A stretch of 64,000 nt of DNA from Bacteriovoracaceae bacterium UBA6261 (GCA_002440825.1 DJVH01000013.1:41287-105286); one strand, 5' to 3'. Shown: positions 51,136-61,267, counted from the first letter of the stretch. Translations and numbers: made by a program. Notes: a model not told the origin generated them from the letters alone.

Positions 51136-52737
51136 TTAATGTCTGAAGTGTCTGGTTCCTGTTGTCATCATCGAAATTCCATATTTGTTGCAGGCTTCAA
51201 TGACTTCATCATCGCGAATGCTTCCACCAGGCTGAATAATCGATTTGATTCCCACTTCATGACAGACATCGATGGAATCAGCAAATGGAAAAAACGCATC
51301 TGAAATAAGAACCATTTTATCCAAGGGAAGATTTTTTTGATCGGCCCGAACTTTTGCCAGCAAACGAAGTGAGTCCAGTCTGTTTGGCTGCCCCATGCCT
51401 GCTCCGGCGAGAGTCAATCTTCCTTCCGGAGTTTGATAAACAAGAGCGATGCCGTTGCTTTTTAAATGTTTGCACGCAATGATTCCAAAGTCTGCAAGCT
51501 CAAGGGCAACGTTTTCCATTTTCGCTTTCGTGACACATTTTAAGTTTTCTTTTTCCCGACACTCATCCTCATTTTGCATCAGAAGGCCGCCGGAAATACT
51601 TTTGACCATGAATTCACTTTGATTCTTTTCCCGCACTGGAGATTTTAAAAGTCTGACATTTTTCTTTTTGGCGAAAACTTTCAACGCTTCTTCTGAATAG
51701 TCCGGAGCAATGACAACTTCAATGAAGCGTTCGTTTAAAAATTCAGCACTGTCTTTTTCAACGGTGTGTGAAAAAGCAATGATGCCGCCAAAGCTTGAAA
51801 CGGTATCGCCGTTCCACGCTTCCTGCAATGATTCAAAAAGATTTTCAGAAACGGCCAGACCGCAGGGATTAGCGTGTTTGATGATGGAGACAACTTTCTT
51901 CGATGAAAACATATTGGCGGTGTCGCTCATGACTCTCCATGCGGCATCTGCATCCATCCAATTGTTATAAGAAAGTTCTTTTCCCTGAAGCACTTCTGCG
52001 TCCACCAGGGTTGTTTTTGCATCGGTATTTTTGATTTTAAAAATTTTCGCCCACTGATGTGGATTTTCACCATAGCGAAGTGTTTCTTTGGAAGTCACAC
52101 TTAGAAATGGCAGATCCCCTTGAACATAGTCTTCATTAAAGCGCTCATTTAATTCCTGAGCGATCAGACAATCATACTCTGCCACTCTGGTAAAAGTTTT
52201 GATTGCCAATTGACGACGCATTTTAAAATTTATGCTGCCGTTATTTTCTTTAAAGACGGCCATGAATTCTTCATAGTCCTGAATGCCTGATAAAACCGTC
52301 ACCGATTCGTAATTTTTAGCAGAAGCTCTCAACATCAAAGGCCCGCCGATGTCGATATTTTCGATCAGAACATTTTCTTCTGCATTTTTCCCTGCGTATT
52401 TATCGAAGGGGTATAAATTGCAAACAACCAGATCAATCGGTGTAATTTGCAGTTCTCTCGCCTCGGCCTGATCCTGCTCATGATGCCGTCTGAACAGCAG
52501 CGCACTTGAAACAGGAAAGCTGATAGATTTCATTCTTCCACCAAAGGCTTCGGGATTTCCTGTGACTTTTTCTATTCCCGTAACGGGTAAGCCAAGATCT
52601 TCTATGAACTTCTTTGTTCCTCCGGTCGAAATTAATTCAACCTCATGATCGTGAAGCAGTTGAACAAGTTCACCGAGATGGGATTTGTCCGTTACACTGA
52701 TGAGGGCCCTTTTAATTGGTTGCAGGTGTGTGTGCAT
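51136..52737 (-). CDS. purH: AICAR transformylase/IMP cyclohydrolase
   Basis: A 533-residue bifunctional enzyme for the last two steps to IMP. The N-terminal cyclohydrolase (MGS-like) domain (about 1-200) has ALISVTDKSHLGELV, ISTGGTKKFIE and GGRMKSI. The C-terminal transformylase has RYGENPHQWA, SIIKHANPCGLAVSE and the C-terminal QPGGSIRDDEVIEACN with MMTTGTRHFRH as terminus. It lies 26 bases after purQ and 12 before purM. Confidence 0.97.
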   Translation of the reverse strand: MHTHLQPIKRALISVTDKSHLGELVQLLHDHEVELISTGGTKKFIEDLGLPVTGIEKVTGNPEAFGGRMKSISFPVSSALLFRRHHEQDQAEARELQITPIDLVVCNLYPFDKYAGKNAEENVLIENIDIGGPLMLRASAKNYESVTVLSGIQDYEEFMAVFKENNGSINFKMRRQLAIKTFTRVAEYDCLIAQELNERFNEDYVQGDLPFLSVTSKETLRYGENPHQWAKIFKIKNTDAKTTLVDAEVLQGKELSYNNWMDADAAWRVMSDTANMFSSKKVVSIIKHANPCGLAVSENLFESLQEAWNGDTVSSFGGIIAFSHTVEKDSAEFLNERFIEVVIAPDYSEEALKVFAKKKNVRLLKSPVREKNQSEFMVKSISGGLLMQNEDECREKENLKCVTKAKMENVALELADFGIIACKHLKSNGIALVYQTPEGRLTLAGAGMGQPNRLDSLRLLAKVRADQKNLPLDKMVLISDAFFPFADSIDVCHEVGIKSIIQPGGSIRDDEVIEACNKYGISMMTTGTRHFRH

Positions 52738-52763
52738 GAGTCTCCCGTTAACTTTTTAAAGTC

Positions 52764-53531
52764 TTATAAATGTTTTTCACAGTAATCTATTCCGCTTTTA
52801 AAAATCAGGGCGGCCAGTCCTTTGCCGTCATTTTTCTGGGCCCCTGAAGGCAACAGCCAGTTGCTGGTGGCCGCTTCCGGATGAGGCATTAATCCAAAAA
52901 TGCGCCCTTCCTGATCACAGATTCCCGCGATTCTGCCGTATGATCCGTTCACATCTTCACGATAACGAAGAGCAATTTGTCCGTTAAACTGAAGTGTTTC
53001 ATAAATGAGCTGTTGAGAAGCTTCATCTCCGGCAAAAACAATTTTTCCTTCCCCATGACGAATCGGCAGCTGAATCGTTTTTTCCTGCAAAGCTTTCGTC
53101 CAGAGACAGGCAGAAGGTGGAACTTCCAGGCTCACCCATTTATCGAGAAAATGTCCCTGACGGTTGTGAGTCAGCGACATCGTTCTTTCCTGAAAAGGTT
53201 TTGGCAGCAAACCGAGTCTGACCAGGGCCTGGAATCCGTTGCAGATACCAATGACAAGCTTTCCAGAGTCCACGAATTTCTTTAGTTCAGCACCAAGTGC
53301 ATGCCGCAATTTCAAAGCGAGAACTTGTCCGGAACCGAGCTCGTCGCCAAAAGAAAATCCTCCTGGCAAAGCGAGAATCTGGGCTTCATGCAATTGTTCA
53401 GGGTGCGCAATAAGATCGGCAATATGAACAATTTTAGAAACGGCTCCCTCTTCTTTGAAGGCGAGCGCTGTTTCCTCTTCGCAATTAATTCCGTCACCGG
53501 TAAGAACTAAAACGTTAACTATTTTTTTCAT
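52764..53531 (-). CDS. purQ: FGAM synthase glutaminase subunit PurQ
   Basis: A 255-residue class I glutaminase providing ammonia to PurL. Nucleophile Cys is in GICNGFQALVRLGLL, the catalytic His/Glu in LMPHPEAA; LPGGFSFGDELGSG is the family hallmark. It overlaps the purL stop by four bases, which matches a stoichiometric complex. As a separate subunit it replaces the C-terminal glutaminase found in large PurL enzymes. Confidence 0.96.
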   Translation of the reverse strand: MKKIVNVLVLTGDGINCEEETALAFKEEGAVSKIVHIADLIAHPEQLHEAQILALPGGFSFGDELGSGQVLALKLRHALGAELKKFVDSGKLVIGICNGFQALVRLGLLPKPFQERTMSLTHNRQGHFLDKWVSLEVPPSACLWTKALQEKTIQLPIRHGEGKIVFAGDEASQQLIYETLQFNGQIALRYREDVNGSYGRIAGICDQEGRIFGLMPHPEAATSNWLLPSGAQKNDGKGLAALIFKSGIDYCEKHL

Positions 53532-56500
53532 ACGCTTTTACCTGCAAGATATTTGTAGTTTTTCAAACATTCCGAACCACTGATGGCAAAATCTTCCGAA
53601 ATGATTGTTCCGGTTTCAGTGACTTCACCAAGATTTCTCAGATCGTGTCCGGCAAAGAGATTTTCAAATTTTAGTGAAGCCTCTGCCGGAACACTCACAA
53701 TCATCCGGCCTGGACCTTCATTAAAATAAAAAGCAAACCGTTCTTCTGCAGAGAGATCCTGCGCGGTCAGTTTGCAGCCGAACTGCGTGCCCATCAACTT
53801 TTCTGCCAGCGCCACAAGCAAACCACCATCAGAAATATCGTGGGCACTGTTGATAAGTTTTTCCTTCATCGCCTGATGAATTATTCGATATAAACTCAAT
53901 TGCTTTTTTGTATCGAGGGCGGGAAGCGGATAAGAAACCTGATAATCAAACTGCAGCTCTACTTCAAAGGCCGACCGGAAATTTCTCAAGTCCGAACCAA
54001 TGAGATAAAGTTTATCACCGGCCTTCTTTACTTCAGAGGTTGTCACACATTGAAGCGAAGGCACCCTTCCCATGGCCGTCACAAGCAGTGTTGGTGGCAC
54101 ACTTATTTTGACAGTTTCATCTGATTTAGTTTTTCCGATGAAATCATTTTTCATACTGTCTTTTCCGCTGACAAACGGCATGCCGTAATCGACGCTGATA
54201 TCATAGAGAGCAGCGGAAGACCGAACGAGATGCGAGAGTTTTAATTCAGCATCCGGATTTTTTGCCGAGGGAATCGGATCCGGCCAGCAGTAGTTATCTA
54301 CTAAAACCATCTCATCTGGATCTGCTCCGGTGCAAACCGCATTTCTGACTGCTTCATCGACAGCATAGACTGCCATCGCATAGGAATCATAGGCAGAAAT
54401 CTTTGGATTGATTCCACAGGAAATCGCCAGTGCATTATCCGCATTTCCTCCGTGCGGTTTCATCCAGACAACACCTGCATCGCTTGGAGCAGAAAAGCCG
54501 GCCTCAGCAGTTCCTGTGTAGGGCTTTACGATCGTCGCTCCTTTGACTTCGTGATCGTACCTTCGAACGAGATGCTCGTGGCTTCTGACATTCGGCGAAC
54601 GAAGAAGTGTAAAAAGAACTTCTTCATAATGAGTTTCAGGTAATTTAAATTTAGAAACAGATTTTTTTATCCAGTGAGCAGAGGCCTTTGTCGGATCAAA
54701 ATTCGCCGCAAGTTTCATGGGAATCAACGATTCGTGAAGAAAGTGCATCGAAAGATTTGCCACAACTTCGTTATTGTAGCGAACGTGTAAAAATCCCGAG
54801 TCAGTAAATTCCCCGACGACTGAAGCTTCTACTCCGCGTTCTTCAGCAAGCTTCATAAAGGCATCTTTTTTTTCTTTTTCCACAGAAAAAGTCATGCGTT
54901 CCTGCGATTCACTGACCATTAACTCATAAGGAGAAAGTCCCGGGTATTTCACCAGCGCTTGATCGAGATGAACGACGGCGCCATTTGTTTTCTGGGCCAT
55001 TTCTCCAATAGAAGAACTTACACCACCGGCTCCATTATCAGTCACACTGTTAAAAAGAGCGCGTTTTCTTGCTTCAATAAGAAAATCTCCCAGTCGTTTT
55101 TGAGTGATCGGATCGCCGATCTGAACAACTGACGAAGGCACGCCGTCCACAAGTTCCATTGAACTGAACGTAGCTCCGTGAATGCCGTCTTTGCCGATTC
55201 TTCCTCCGGCCATGACAATGAGATCACCAGGACGCTGTCCTTTATCACAGGTTGGTGCTTCGTTTTCACGCTGAGGCATGACTCCGATGGTTCCGCAGTA
55301 AACGAGCGGTTTGCCGACATAATCGCGGTCAAAGACAAAAGCTCCGTTCACAGTAGGAATTCCGCTTTTGTTTCCACCGTCCTGAACACCAAGATGCACA
55401 CCTTCTTTAATCCGATCAGGATTTTTTAAAAGCAGTGGAAGATCAATCTGATTTTCTTTGAAATAATCATTTTCAGCGAGACAAAAAACATTGGTGTTGG
55501 CAATCGGTCTGGCACCCAGACCTACTCCGTAAATATCCCGGTTCACGCCAAGGATCCCGGTGAGTGATCCACCGTACGGATCAAGTGCTGAAGGTGAATT
55601 GTGTGTTTCAACCTTAATACAGACATCCACTTTATCGTCGAAGCGAACGATTCCGGCATTGTCGTGAAAAACGGAAATGAGCCATGGAAGATTTCTCTCT
55701 TCCTGAATTCTTTTCGTTGCGGCCTTTATATAAGATTTAAAAATTCCCTGAATGTTCAAATCACCTAAACGCTTCACTCCCTCAGGTAAATTCTCAGCTT
55801 CGCTGTAAGTAATCTCAGAAGAAAAAATCTTATGCTTGCAGTGTTCACTCCAGCTTTGGGCGATGATTTCCATTTCAACGTCTGTAGGATTTCTCTCAAT
55901 ATCTTCATAATGTCTTTTTATATGGGCCAGCTCATCCGCGCTCAAGGCCCAGCAATTGTCATGATTCATTTTCATCAGAGTATTGTGATCAACCTGCAAA
56001 TCAATCATTTTAGAAGGGGCTGCCTGAATATCTACTGAAGGAAATTTTAAATCGGCCATTCTCGCTGTCAAAGGCACGATAGAAACTTTGTGAAGAAGAT
56101 TATTGGCAAGCTTTTCATTCGCCATCTTTATAAGGTGTTCAGAAGTGAGTGAGTCCCCTTCAACAAGAAACATCATGCCTGAAGAAACTTTAATTTCTTC
56201 AGAACGTAGAGCTGGTATCAGTTTCAATGCTTCAAGAGCTGCGTGAGCGGAATTGTCGGTCACTCCCGGACGAAAACCAATATCAATGACCTGAGGATTC
56301 TTAAAGCCGCGCAGTTTGAGCCATTCATAAACCTTTTTCTGCTCAACATCGTTTGATGAAACTAAAGTCTCCATCACCGAATCAGTGAAAACTTCCTGCG
56401 CATAAATTGAAAAAGAATCTATTGTTCTGGAAGTCTCTATCAAAAAAGTTTTGATTTCCCAGATATGCTCAAGCGAGATATCCATGTATTTCTTAAACCA

Positions 56501-56584
56501 GATCTTCAGATTTTCTTCCTGAACTTTTTGATCTTCAAGATGATACGTATTGGGAAAAATTTCCAGTCGGGTTAATATCTTCAT
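53528..56584 (-). CDS. purL: FGAM synthase PurL with fused tandem PurS-like N terminus
   Basis: A 1018-residue FGAR amidotransferase synthase subunit. Residues 1-78 and about 98-170 look like two PurS-like units; the second is clear (RPGVTDNSAHAALEAL and KLANNLLHKVSI). The synthase core has SWSEHCKHKIF, KVETHNSPSALDPYGG, GARPIANTNVF, VQDGGNKSGIPTVNGA and a second half with KPYTGTAEAGF and SGKDSMKNDF. No glutaminase domain follows; PurQ is a separate gene overlapping by four bases. It is thus intermediate between small PurL (needs separate PurS) and the 1300-residue large PurL. No separate purS is present. Confidence 0.96.
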   Translation of the reverse strand: MKILTRLEIFPNTYHLEDQKVQEENLKIWFKKYMDISLEHIWEIKTFLIETSRTIDSFSIYAQEVFTDSVMETLVSSNDVEQKKVYEWLKLRGFKNPQVIDIGFRPGVTDNSAHAALEALKLIPALRSEEIKVSSGMMFLVEGDSLTSEHLIKMANEKLANNLLHKVSIVPLTARMADLKFPSVDIQAAPSKMIDLQVDHNTLMKMNHDNCWALSADELAHIKRHYEDIERNPTDVEMEIIAQSWSEHCKHKIFSSEITYSEAENLPEGVKRLGDLNIQGIFKSYIKAATKRIQEERNLPWLISVFHDNAGIVRFDDKVDVCIKVETHNSPSALDPYGGSLTGILGVNRDIYGVGLGARPIANTNVFCLAENDYFKENQIDLPLLLKNPDRIKEGVHLGVQDGGNKSGIPTVNGAFVFDRDYVGKPLVYCGTIGVMPQRENEAPTCDKGQRPGDLIVMAGGRIGKDGIHGATFSSMELVDGVPSSVVQIGDPITQKRLGDFLIEARKRALFNSVTDNGAGGVSSSIGEMAQKTNGAVVHLDQALVKYPGLSPYELMVSESQERMTFSVEKEKKDAFMKLAEERGVEASVVGEFTDSGFLHVRYNNEVVANLSMHFLHESLIPMKLAANFDPTKASAHWIKKSVSKFKLPETHYEEVLFTLLRSPNVRSHEHLVRRYDHEVKGATIVKPYTGTAEAGFSAPSDAGVVWMKPHGGNADNALAISCGINPKISAYDSYAMAVYAVDEAVRNAVCTGADPDEMVLVDNYCWPDPIPSAKNPDAELKLSHLVRSSAALYDISVDYGMPFVSGKDSMKNDFIGKTKSDETVKISVPPTLLVTAMGRVPSLQCVTTSEVKKAGDKLYLIGSDLRNFRSAFEVELQFDYQVSYPLPALDTKKQLSLYRIIHQAMKEKLINSAHDISDGGLLVALAEKLMGTQFGCKLTAQDLSAEERFAFYFNEGPGRMIVSVPAEASLKFENLFAGHDLRNLGEVTETGTIISEDFAISGSECLKNYKYLAGKSV

Positions 56585-57156
56585 AGTGTGTTCCTCAATA
56601 GTTTTTCAATCACCTGCGGATAGAATTCGTTTTCGATCTTGAGTCCGCGTTTTTTAAAATCGTCCAGTGAATCACTGGAAAGTCTGGGAATAGTTGCTTG
56701 AGCAATAATTTTTCCTGTATCCATGCCTTCGTCGACAAAATGAACAGTACAGCCGGACATTTCAACACCCGCTCTGAAGGCTTCACCATAGCCGTCCGTT
56801 CCCGGGAAGGCCGGCAAAAGCGATGGATGAATATTGATGACTCTCTCCGGGAAATGCTCCAGAAATTGCGGCGTGAGGAGTTTCATGTAGCCGGCAAGAA
56901 CAATCCAATCCGGACGAAATGATTCGAGTTTTAAAAACAATCTTTTGTCAAAAGAAGTTCTTTCTTCACCTATTTTTTTTATCACAGCAAAACTAGGCAC
57001 ATGGAATTTTACAGCGCGCTCGTGAACAAGTGCTTTCTTCTTATCACTCCCCACACAGACCACTTCGGCAATATCCGATCCGGCCGCCCATTTCATGATG
57101 GACTCCGCATTGGATCCTGAACCGGAAGCAAGAATGGCGAGTCTGATTTTACTCAT
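56581..57156 (-). CDS. purN: Glycinamide ribonucleotide transformylase PurN
   Basis: A 191-residue enzyme formylating GAR with 10-formyltetrahydrofolate. Motifs: LAILASGSGSNAESIM, GYMKLLTPQFLEHFPERVIN, the catalytic INIHPSLLPAFPGTDGYGEA and HFVDEGMDTGKII with the conserved Asp. It overlaps purD and purL by four bases on each side, so all three are translationally coupled. Confidence 0.96.
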   Translation of the reverse strand: MSKIRLAILASGSGSNAESIMKWAAGSDIAEVVCVGSDKKKALVHERAVKFHVPSFAVIKKIGEERTSFDKRLFLKLESFRPDWIVLAGYMKLLTPQFLEHFPERVINIHPSLLPAFPGTDGYGEAFRAGVEMSGCTVHFVDEGMDTGKIIAQATIPRLSSDSLDDFKKRGLKIENEFYPQVIEKLLRNTL

Positions 57157-58475
57157 TCTGATCTCGCTCCTATGTCGTGACGAAACTGGGCCCCGTCAAA
57201 ATGAATCGAGTCAAGTTTGGTATAAACATTTTGCCTCGCTGTTGCGGGATCATCAGCAAGAGTTGTCAGACCTAAAATCCGGCCGCCCTTGGTGTAGAAG
57301 AACTGATCTTTCAATTCAACACCGGCGAAATAAAGTGAATCAAACTCTCCGGGACGGAAATTGGAAAACTCAATTTTATCACCCGATCTCACTTTCATGC
57401 CTTCAGTTCCAGGATAACCGTGAGCGGCCATGACCACGTGAATTGCGTGTTTCTTTTTACGAAGAATATTTTTTCTGCCAAGTTGCTGCTCTAACGACTC
57501 TAGTGAATGTGAGGCGGCAGCCTTCAGCCAGGGAACAAGATCTTCTTCCAGAAGCGGCAACAGCACTTGTGTTTCAGGATCACCAAAGCGAACATTGAAT
57601 TCAAGAACCTGCCATTCATGGCCGGAAGTTTTTCCTTTGGTTTTCATGAGACCCGCAAAGAGAATTCCGGAAAAAGGGGTTCCCTCTTTATTCATGGTCT
57701 CAATCATTGGAGAAAAAATATTTTCTTCAATCCATTTTTCATCTGAAGCCTCTACACATCTGGCAGGCGCAAAAGTTCCCATTCCACCGGTATTGGGTCC
57801 TTCATCACCATCGAGCAATCGTTTGTGATCGCAGGCCGTCCCTAAGAATGTAAAAGTCTTTCCGTCACAAAGAGCAAAGGCCGAGACCTCAACACCTTCA
57901 AGAAATTCTTCAATGATGATGTGATTGATGTTTTCACCAAGAAACTTATCCAGCATTAAGGCCCGCACAGCATTCGTTGCTTCTTCTTTCGATGCGCAGA
58001 CAATCACTCCCTTTCCTTGGGCAAGCCCGTCGCATTTGACAACCATTTTTTCCATTGGGGATTTTGCAATCCAATGCAAGGCCGGCTCGACCTCAAAAAA
58101 CTCCGCATAGCGGGCCGTGGGAACATGAGCTTTAAGCATGATTTTTTTAGCATAGGCCTTCGACGATTCAAGTTGACTGGCGGCCAGCGAAGGACCCACA
58201 ACAGGCAATCCCTTTTTTTCAAAAGCATCAACAATACCAAGAGACAGGCTTGCTTCCGGACCGACGATTGTCAGATCAAATTTTTCTTCGAAGGCATAGG
58301 ACACTAAGGCCTCTACATCTGTCGCTGAAATCGCTTTGCACTCAAGGCCAGGCAAAGTGGACAGCATTCCGGGATTTCCTGGACAAACAACAATCCTTGA
58401 AACAAGAGCTGATTTGCTCACACAATGAGCAAGCGCATGTTCTCGACCGCCCGAACCAATGATGAGAATTTTCAT
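57153..58475 (-). CDS. purD: Phosphoribosylamine-glycine ligase
   Basis: A 440-residue ATP-grasp enzyme making GAR from phosphoribosylamine and glycine. Motifs: KILIIGSGGREHALAH, VVGPSLAASQLESSKAYAK, KCDGLAQGKGVIV, DGDEGPNTGGMGTFAPA and LEFNVRFGDPETQVLLP. Length is normal. It overlaps purC and purN by four bases each (ATGA type). Confidence 0.97.
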   Translation of the reverse strand: MKILIIGSGGREHALAHCVSKSALVSRIVVCPGNPGMLSTLPGLECKAISATDVEALVSYAFEEKFDLTIVGPEASLSLGIVDAFEKKGLPVVGPSLAASQLESSKAYAKKIMLKAHVPTARYAEFFEVEPALHWIAKSPMEKMVVKCDGLAQGKGVIVCASKEEATNAVRALMLDKFLGENINHIIIEEFLEGVEVSAFALCDGKTFTFLGTACDHKRLLDGDEGPNTGGMGTFAPARCVEASDEKWIEENIFSPMIETMNKEGTPFSGILFAGLMKTKGKTSGHEWQVLEFNVRFGDPETQVLLPLLEEDLVPWLKAAASHSLESLEQQLGRKNILRKKKHAIHVVMAAHGYPGTEGMKVRSGDKIEFSNFRPGEFDSLYFAGVELKDQFFYTKGGRILGLTTLADDPATARQNVYTKLDSIHFDGAQFRHDIGARSE

Positions 58476-59620
58476 AAATACCTCGCACGATAATTTTGCA
58501 GAGTCATTTCTGAAGAAAAAGGAGCCTGGCCCTGAAGCTTTAATGAAAGAATATTGCAGTAACCTTTATAGACAAAAAGGGCACGATCAAGAATCGGAGC
58601 AGGAAGCGGCGAAGGTTCTGAGTGATATTTTTCACGGCAGAGCTTTTTAAAATCCAGCCCCCGCATATTGGCCTCTTTTTTTGCCTCTTCCAGTTTTTTA
58701 TACCAGTCGCTGTTTTTATAATGTTCGCGAAGAAATTCTTTGGAAAAACTTTTTCCATCAATCAGCAGTCTCAATTCGTCGATACCAATGGAATCAACCA
58801 GCATAAAGGAGCGCTGGTCTTTGGTCTTTTCAACAAAGCCCATTTCAATTTTTCCGTCCCAAAGCTCGAGTCCGATCGATTGATGGAGAGAAAAAAGATT
58901 GAGAGCAATCAAGTGAGTCATTGTCTGCAATTCATTCCACTCAAGTTCATTGAGTCCGGCAATACGTCTCGCCTCATTTCTTTCCAGGTAACGATCACCT
59001 CTTTCAAGTTTCGTTGAAAAATCCAGAACAGGTTTTTTTAAAAAAGTTCCTTCTCTGGGAACATGGTCAAATCCCAATTCTTTCCAGGCGACAGGGTTGG
59101 CCCCAAGCCGTTTTGAAAGTGAATTTCCCGCCGGCAGACCAAGCCTGAAAATAATTTCCAGAGGAACCAGGGTGTTTACAGGTTTAGCGGAATAAGGAGT
59201 GTAATCATATTCCTGATTGTGCAAAACGGGTCTCAGCACATCGATTTTTTTTACTTTCATCAGGTTAGAAGAAAAAGGAACATCTTCGTCCTTGAGATAA
59301 TGATGAACAACACCTTCTTTGCAAAAACGCGCGTAGACTTCAGACGTTTTCAGAGACTCAATATACGAGTTTTCAAATGCAGATAGTATTTCCTTTCGCT
59401 CGAACAAATCAGTCCAGTGAGCAGGATTTTCAAGATAGAGAAAAAAGAGTTTGCCCATGATGGAAAGAGCGCGGCCTTTTTCCGAGAGTTCATCCGGCAT
59501 TTCGCCCCAGTCAAACACGGAATAGCGGTCTGAGTATTCAAACAAGAGAGAATTTGCCGACACTTCTCCCCTGATATTTTTCACTGATCCACGGTATAAA
59601 AGAGGTGGCAAATTCATCAT
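58472..59620 (-). CDS. purC: SAICAR synthetase, long form
   Basis: A 382-residue SAICAR synthetase, joining CAIR and aspartate with ATP. The start, LLYRGSVKNIRGE, then FEYSDRYSVFDWGEMPDEL match the family's nucleotide-binding region; PLEIIFRLGLPAGNSLSKR, LELWDGKIEMGFVEKT and LVDSIGIDELRLL are the later core motifs. It is about 100 residues longer than the 240-residue bacterial type, with insertions in the middle and about 60 residues after the core. It lies 5 bases after purF and overlaps purD by four bases. Function is supported by operon position and by the absence of any other purC. Confidence 0.9.
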   Translation of the reverse strand: MMNLPPLLYRGSVKNIRGEVSANSLLFEYSDRYSVFDWGEMPDELSEKGRALSIMGKLFFLYLENPAHWTDLFERKEILSAFENSYIESLKTSEVYARFCKEGVVHHYLKDEDVPFSSNLMKVKKIDVLRPVLHNQEYDYTPYSAKPVNTLVPLEIIFRLGLPAGNSLSKRLGANPVAWKELGFDHVPREGTFLKKPVLDFSTKLERGDRYLERNEARRIAGLNELEWNELQTMTHLIALNLFSLHQSIGLELWDGKIEMGFVEKTKDQRSFMLVDSIGIDELRLLIDGKSFSKEFLREHYKNSDWYKKLEEAKKEANMRGLDFKKLCREKYHSEPSPLPAPILDRALFVYKGYCNILSLKLQGQAPFSSEMTLQNYRARYL

Positions 59621-59625
59621 AACAG

Positions 59626-61137
59626 TTACTCCCTGTGCAGAGTTCTCATTGTTTTAAAAGTAGCGGCACAGCTGACATCCACCGGATAACATCCGTTAAT
59701 ACAGGCCATGCACAGATTTTCCGAAGCGATGCTTTTTTTCAAAGCGCTTTCAGAAATATAAATAAGTTTATCGGCGCCCAGATAGGCTTCAACTTCTTCA
59801 ATCGTTCTCGAGCTGGCGACCAGCTCTTTTGGATCCGGCATATCAACGCCGTAGTAACAAGGATATTTAATCGGCGGACAAGTTGAAGCAAAATAAACTT
59901 CATTCGCTCCCGCCTCTTTCACCATGTCGATAATTCTTTTGGACGTTGTTCCTCTGACGATGCTGTCGTCGAGAAGAAGAATATTTTTTCCTTTGATCTC
60001 ACTCCCAATAGCAGTGAGCTTGAGGGCCACGGCCCTGTTCCGGCTCTCCTGCGTATTAAGAATAAAACTTCGCTGGATATAGCGGTTTTTAATGAGAACT
60101 TCTCTATAAGGAATTTTCAATTGTTCACTTAAACTGATAGCGGCCACGCGGCTCGTTTCGGGAATCGGCACGACGATGTCAGGAGAAATCTCTCCGCGAG
60201 CGATGAGTTCCTGAATTTCTCTGGCGAGATTTTTTCCGAATTCAAGCCGGGTTGAGTAAACACTTCTTTCTTCAAGAACGGATTCCGGATTGGCGAAATA
60301 GACCCATTCAAACATACAAGAGCGCGGTTCAATTTTCTTGATTTTCGAATACGTTGCCGATGAATAGATTTCTCCGCTTTCATCTATAAAGAGAATTTCC
60401 CCCGGTTCGAGATCGCGAAGAACTTTATAGCCTAAAAAATTCAGTGCATTTGATTCCGAAGCAAGACAATAACTTTTTCCGAAATTTTTAGGATGAAGAT
60501 TTTTTTCTTCTTCAGTGAGTTCGCGCTCACCTAAAATAAGGGGACGCAGGCCATGAGGATCCCGAAAAGCATACAGACCTTTGTCTGCAAGCAATCCCAG
60601 GACGGAGAAGCCCCCATGGGCCTGGTCAAAAATAGTCTGAATAGAAAGTTTTAATTTATCAAAGCTGAAAGAAGTTTTTGTTCTCTCTGATAATCCATCT
60701 GAAAGAAGATTAATGAGTGCTTCAAGATCGTTTTGAGTGAACAAGTGGCGGTCCTTCTCACTTAGGAGTTTCTCTTTCAGCTCGTAGTAGTTGACGATGT
60801 TGCCGTTATGAACCATTCCGATGCCAAATGGATAATTTATCATCATTGGCTGGATATCGCGTTTTTTATCGATTTGATTGCTGAGTGATTTTTTGGGACC
60901 GATGGTGGAGTAGCGCGTATGAGCAATGCTCATCTGACCTGAAAAACCTGAAAGGATTTCCGGTGTAAACACATCACTGATCAGACCCAGATCTTTATGG
61001 TGATGAAAATCTTTTGAAGTGAAATCGTAAGATAAAATTCCGGCGGCATCGATTCCCCGGTGTTGCAGAAGGAGCAACCCCTGATAGACTTCTTGACTTG
61101 AAAAAGGCGTTCCGAAAACCCCTACAATTCCGCACAT
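59626..61137 (-). CDS. purF: Amidophosphoribosyltransferase
   Basis: A 503-residue enzyme for the first committed step, PRPP plus glutamine to phosphoribosylamine. Met is followed directly by the nucleophile Cys (MCGIVGVFG), so there is no propeptide. The glutaminase domain has RYSTIGPKKSLSNQ and MVHNGNIVNYYEL. The PRTase domain has PIPETSRVAAISL and the PRPP loop ILLLDDSIVRGTTS. Cysteines in STCPPIKYPCYY and LCMACINGCYP match the iron-sulfur-cluster type of Bacillus. It heads the operon purF-C-D-N-L-Q-H-M and is divergent from purK. Confidence 0.97.
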   Translation of the reverse strand: MCGIVGVFGTPFSSQEVYQGLLLLQHRGIDAAGILSYDFTSKDFHHHKDLGLISDVFTPEILSGFSGQMSIAHTRYSTIGPKKSLSNQIDKKRDIQPMMINYPFGIGMVHNGNIVNYYELKEKLLSEKDRHLFTQNDLEALINLLSDGLSERTKTSFSFDKLKLSIQTIFDQAHGGFSVLGLLADKGLYAFRDPHGLRPLILGERELTEEEKNLHPKNFGKSYCLASESNALNFLGYKVLRDLEPGEILFIDESGEIYSSATYSKIKKIEPRSCMFEWVYFANPESVLEERSVYSTRLEFGKNLAREIQELIARGEISPDIVVPIPETSRVAAISLSEQLKIPYREVLIKNRYIQRSFILNTQESRNRAVALKLTAIGSEIKGKNILLLDDSIVRGTTSKRIIDMVKEAGANEVYFASTCPPIKYPCYYGVDMPDPKELVASSRTIEEVEAYLGADKLIYISESALKKSIASENLCMACINGCYPVDVSCAATFKTMRTLHRE

Positions 61138-61267
61138 TGGTCTAACCTCGGAGGATGGTTAAGGATTAGAAAAACTAATAGCTCGCATTAAGGAGACTAA
61201 TGATTTTTTCGGGCTCTGGCCAATAAAATCTTTGGCTTTTTTCATTTTTAGGGCCATTATCGATTTC

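Noticed and set aside
61138..61267. Possible purine riboswitch between purF and purK
   Set aside because: I could not find the paired three-way junction elements on either strand; the gap is also short for divergent promoters plus a riboswitch.
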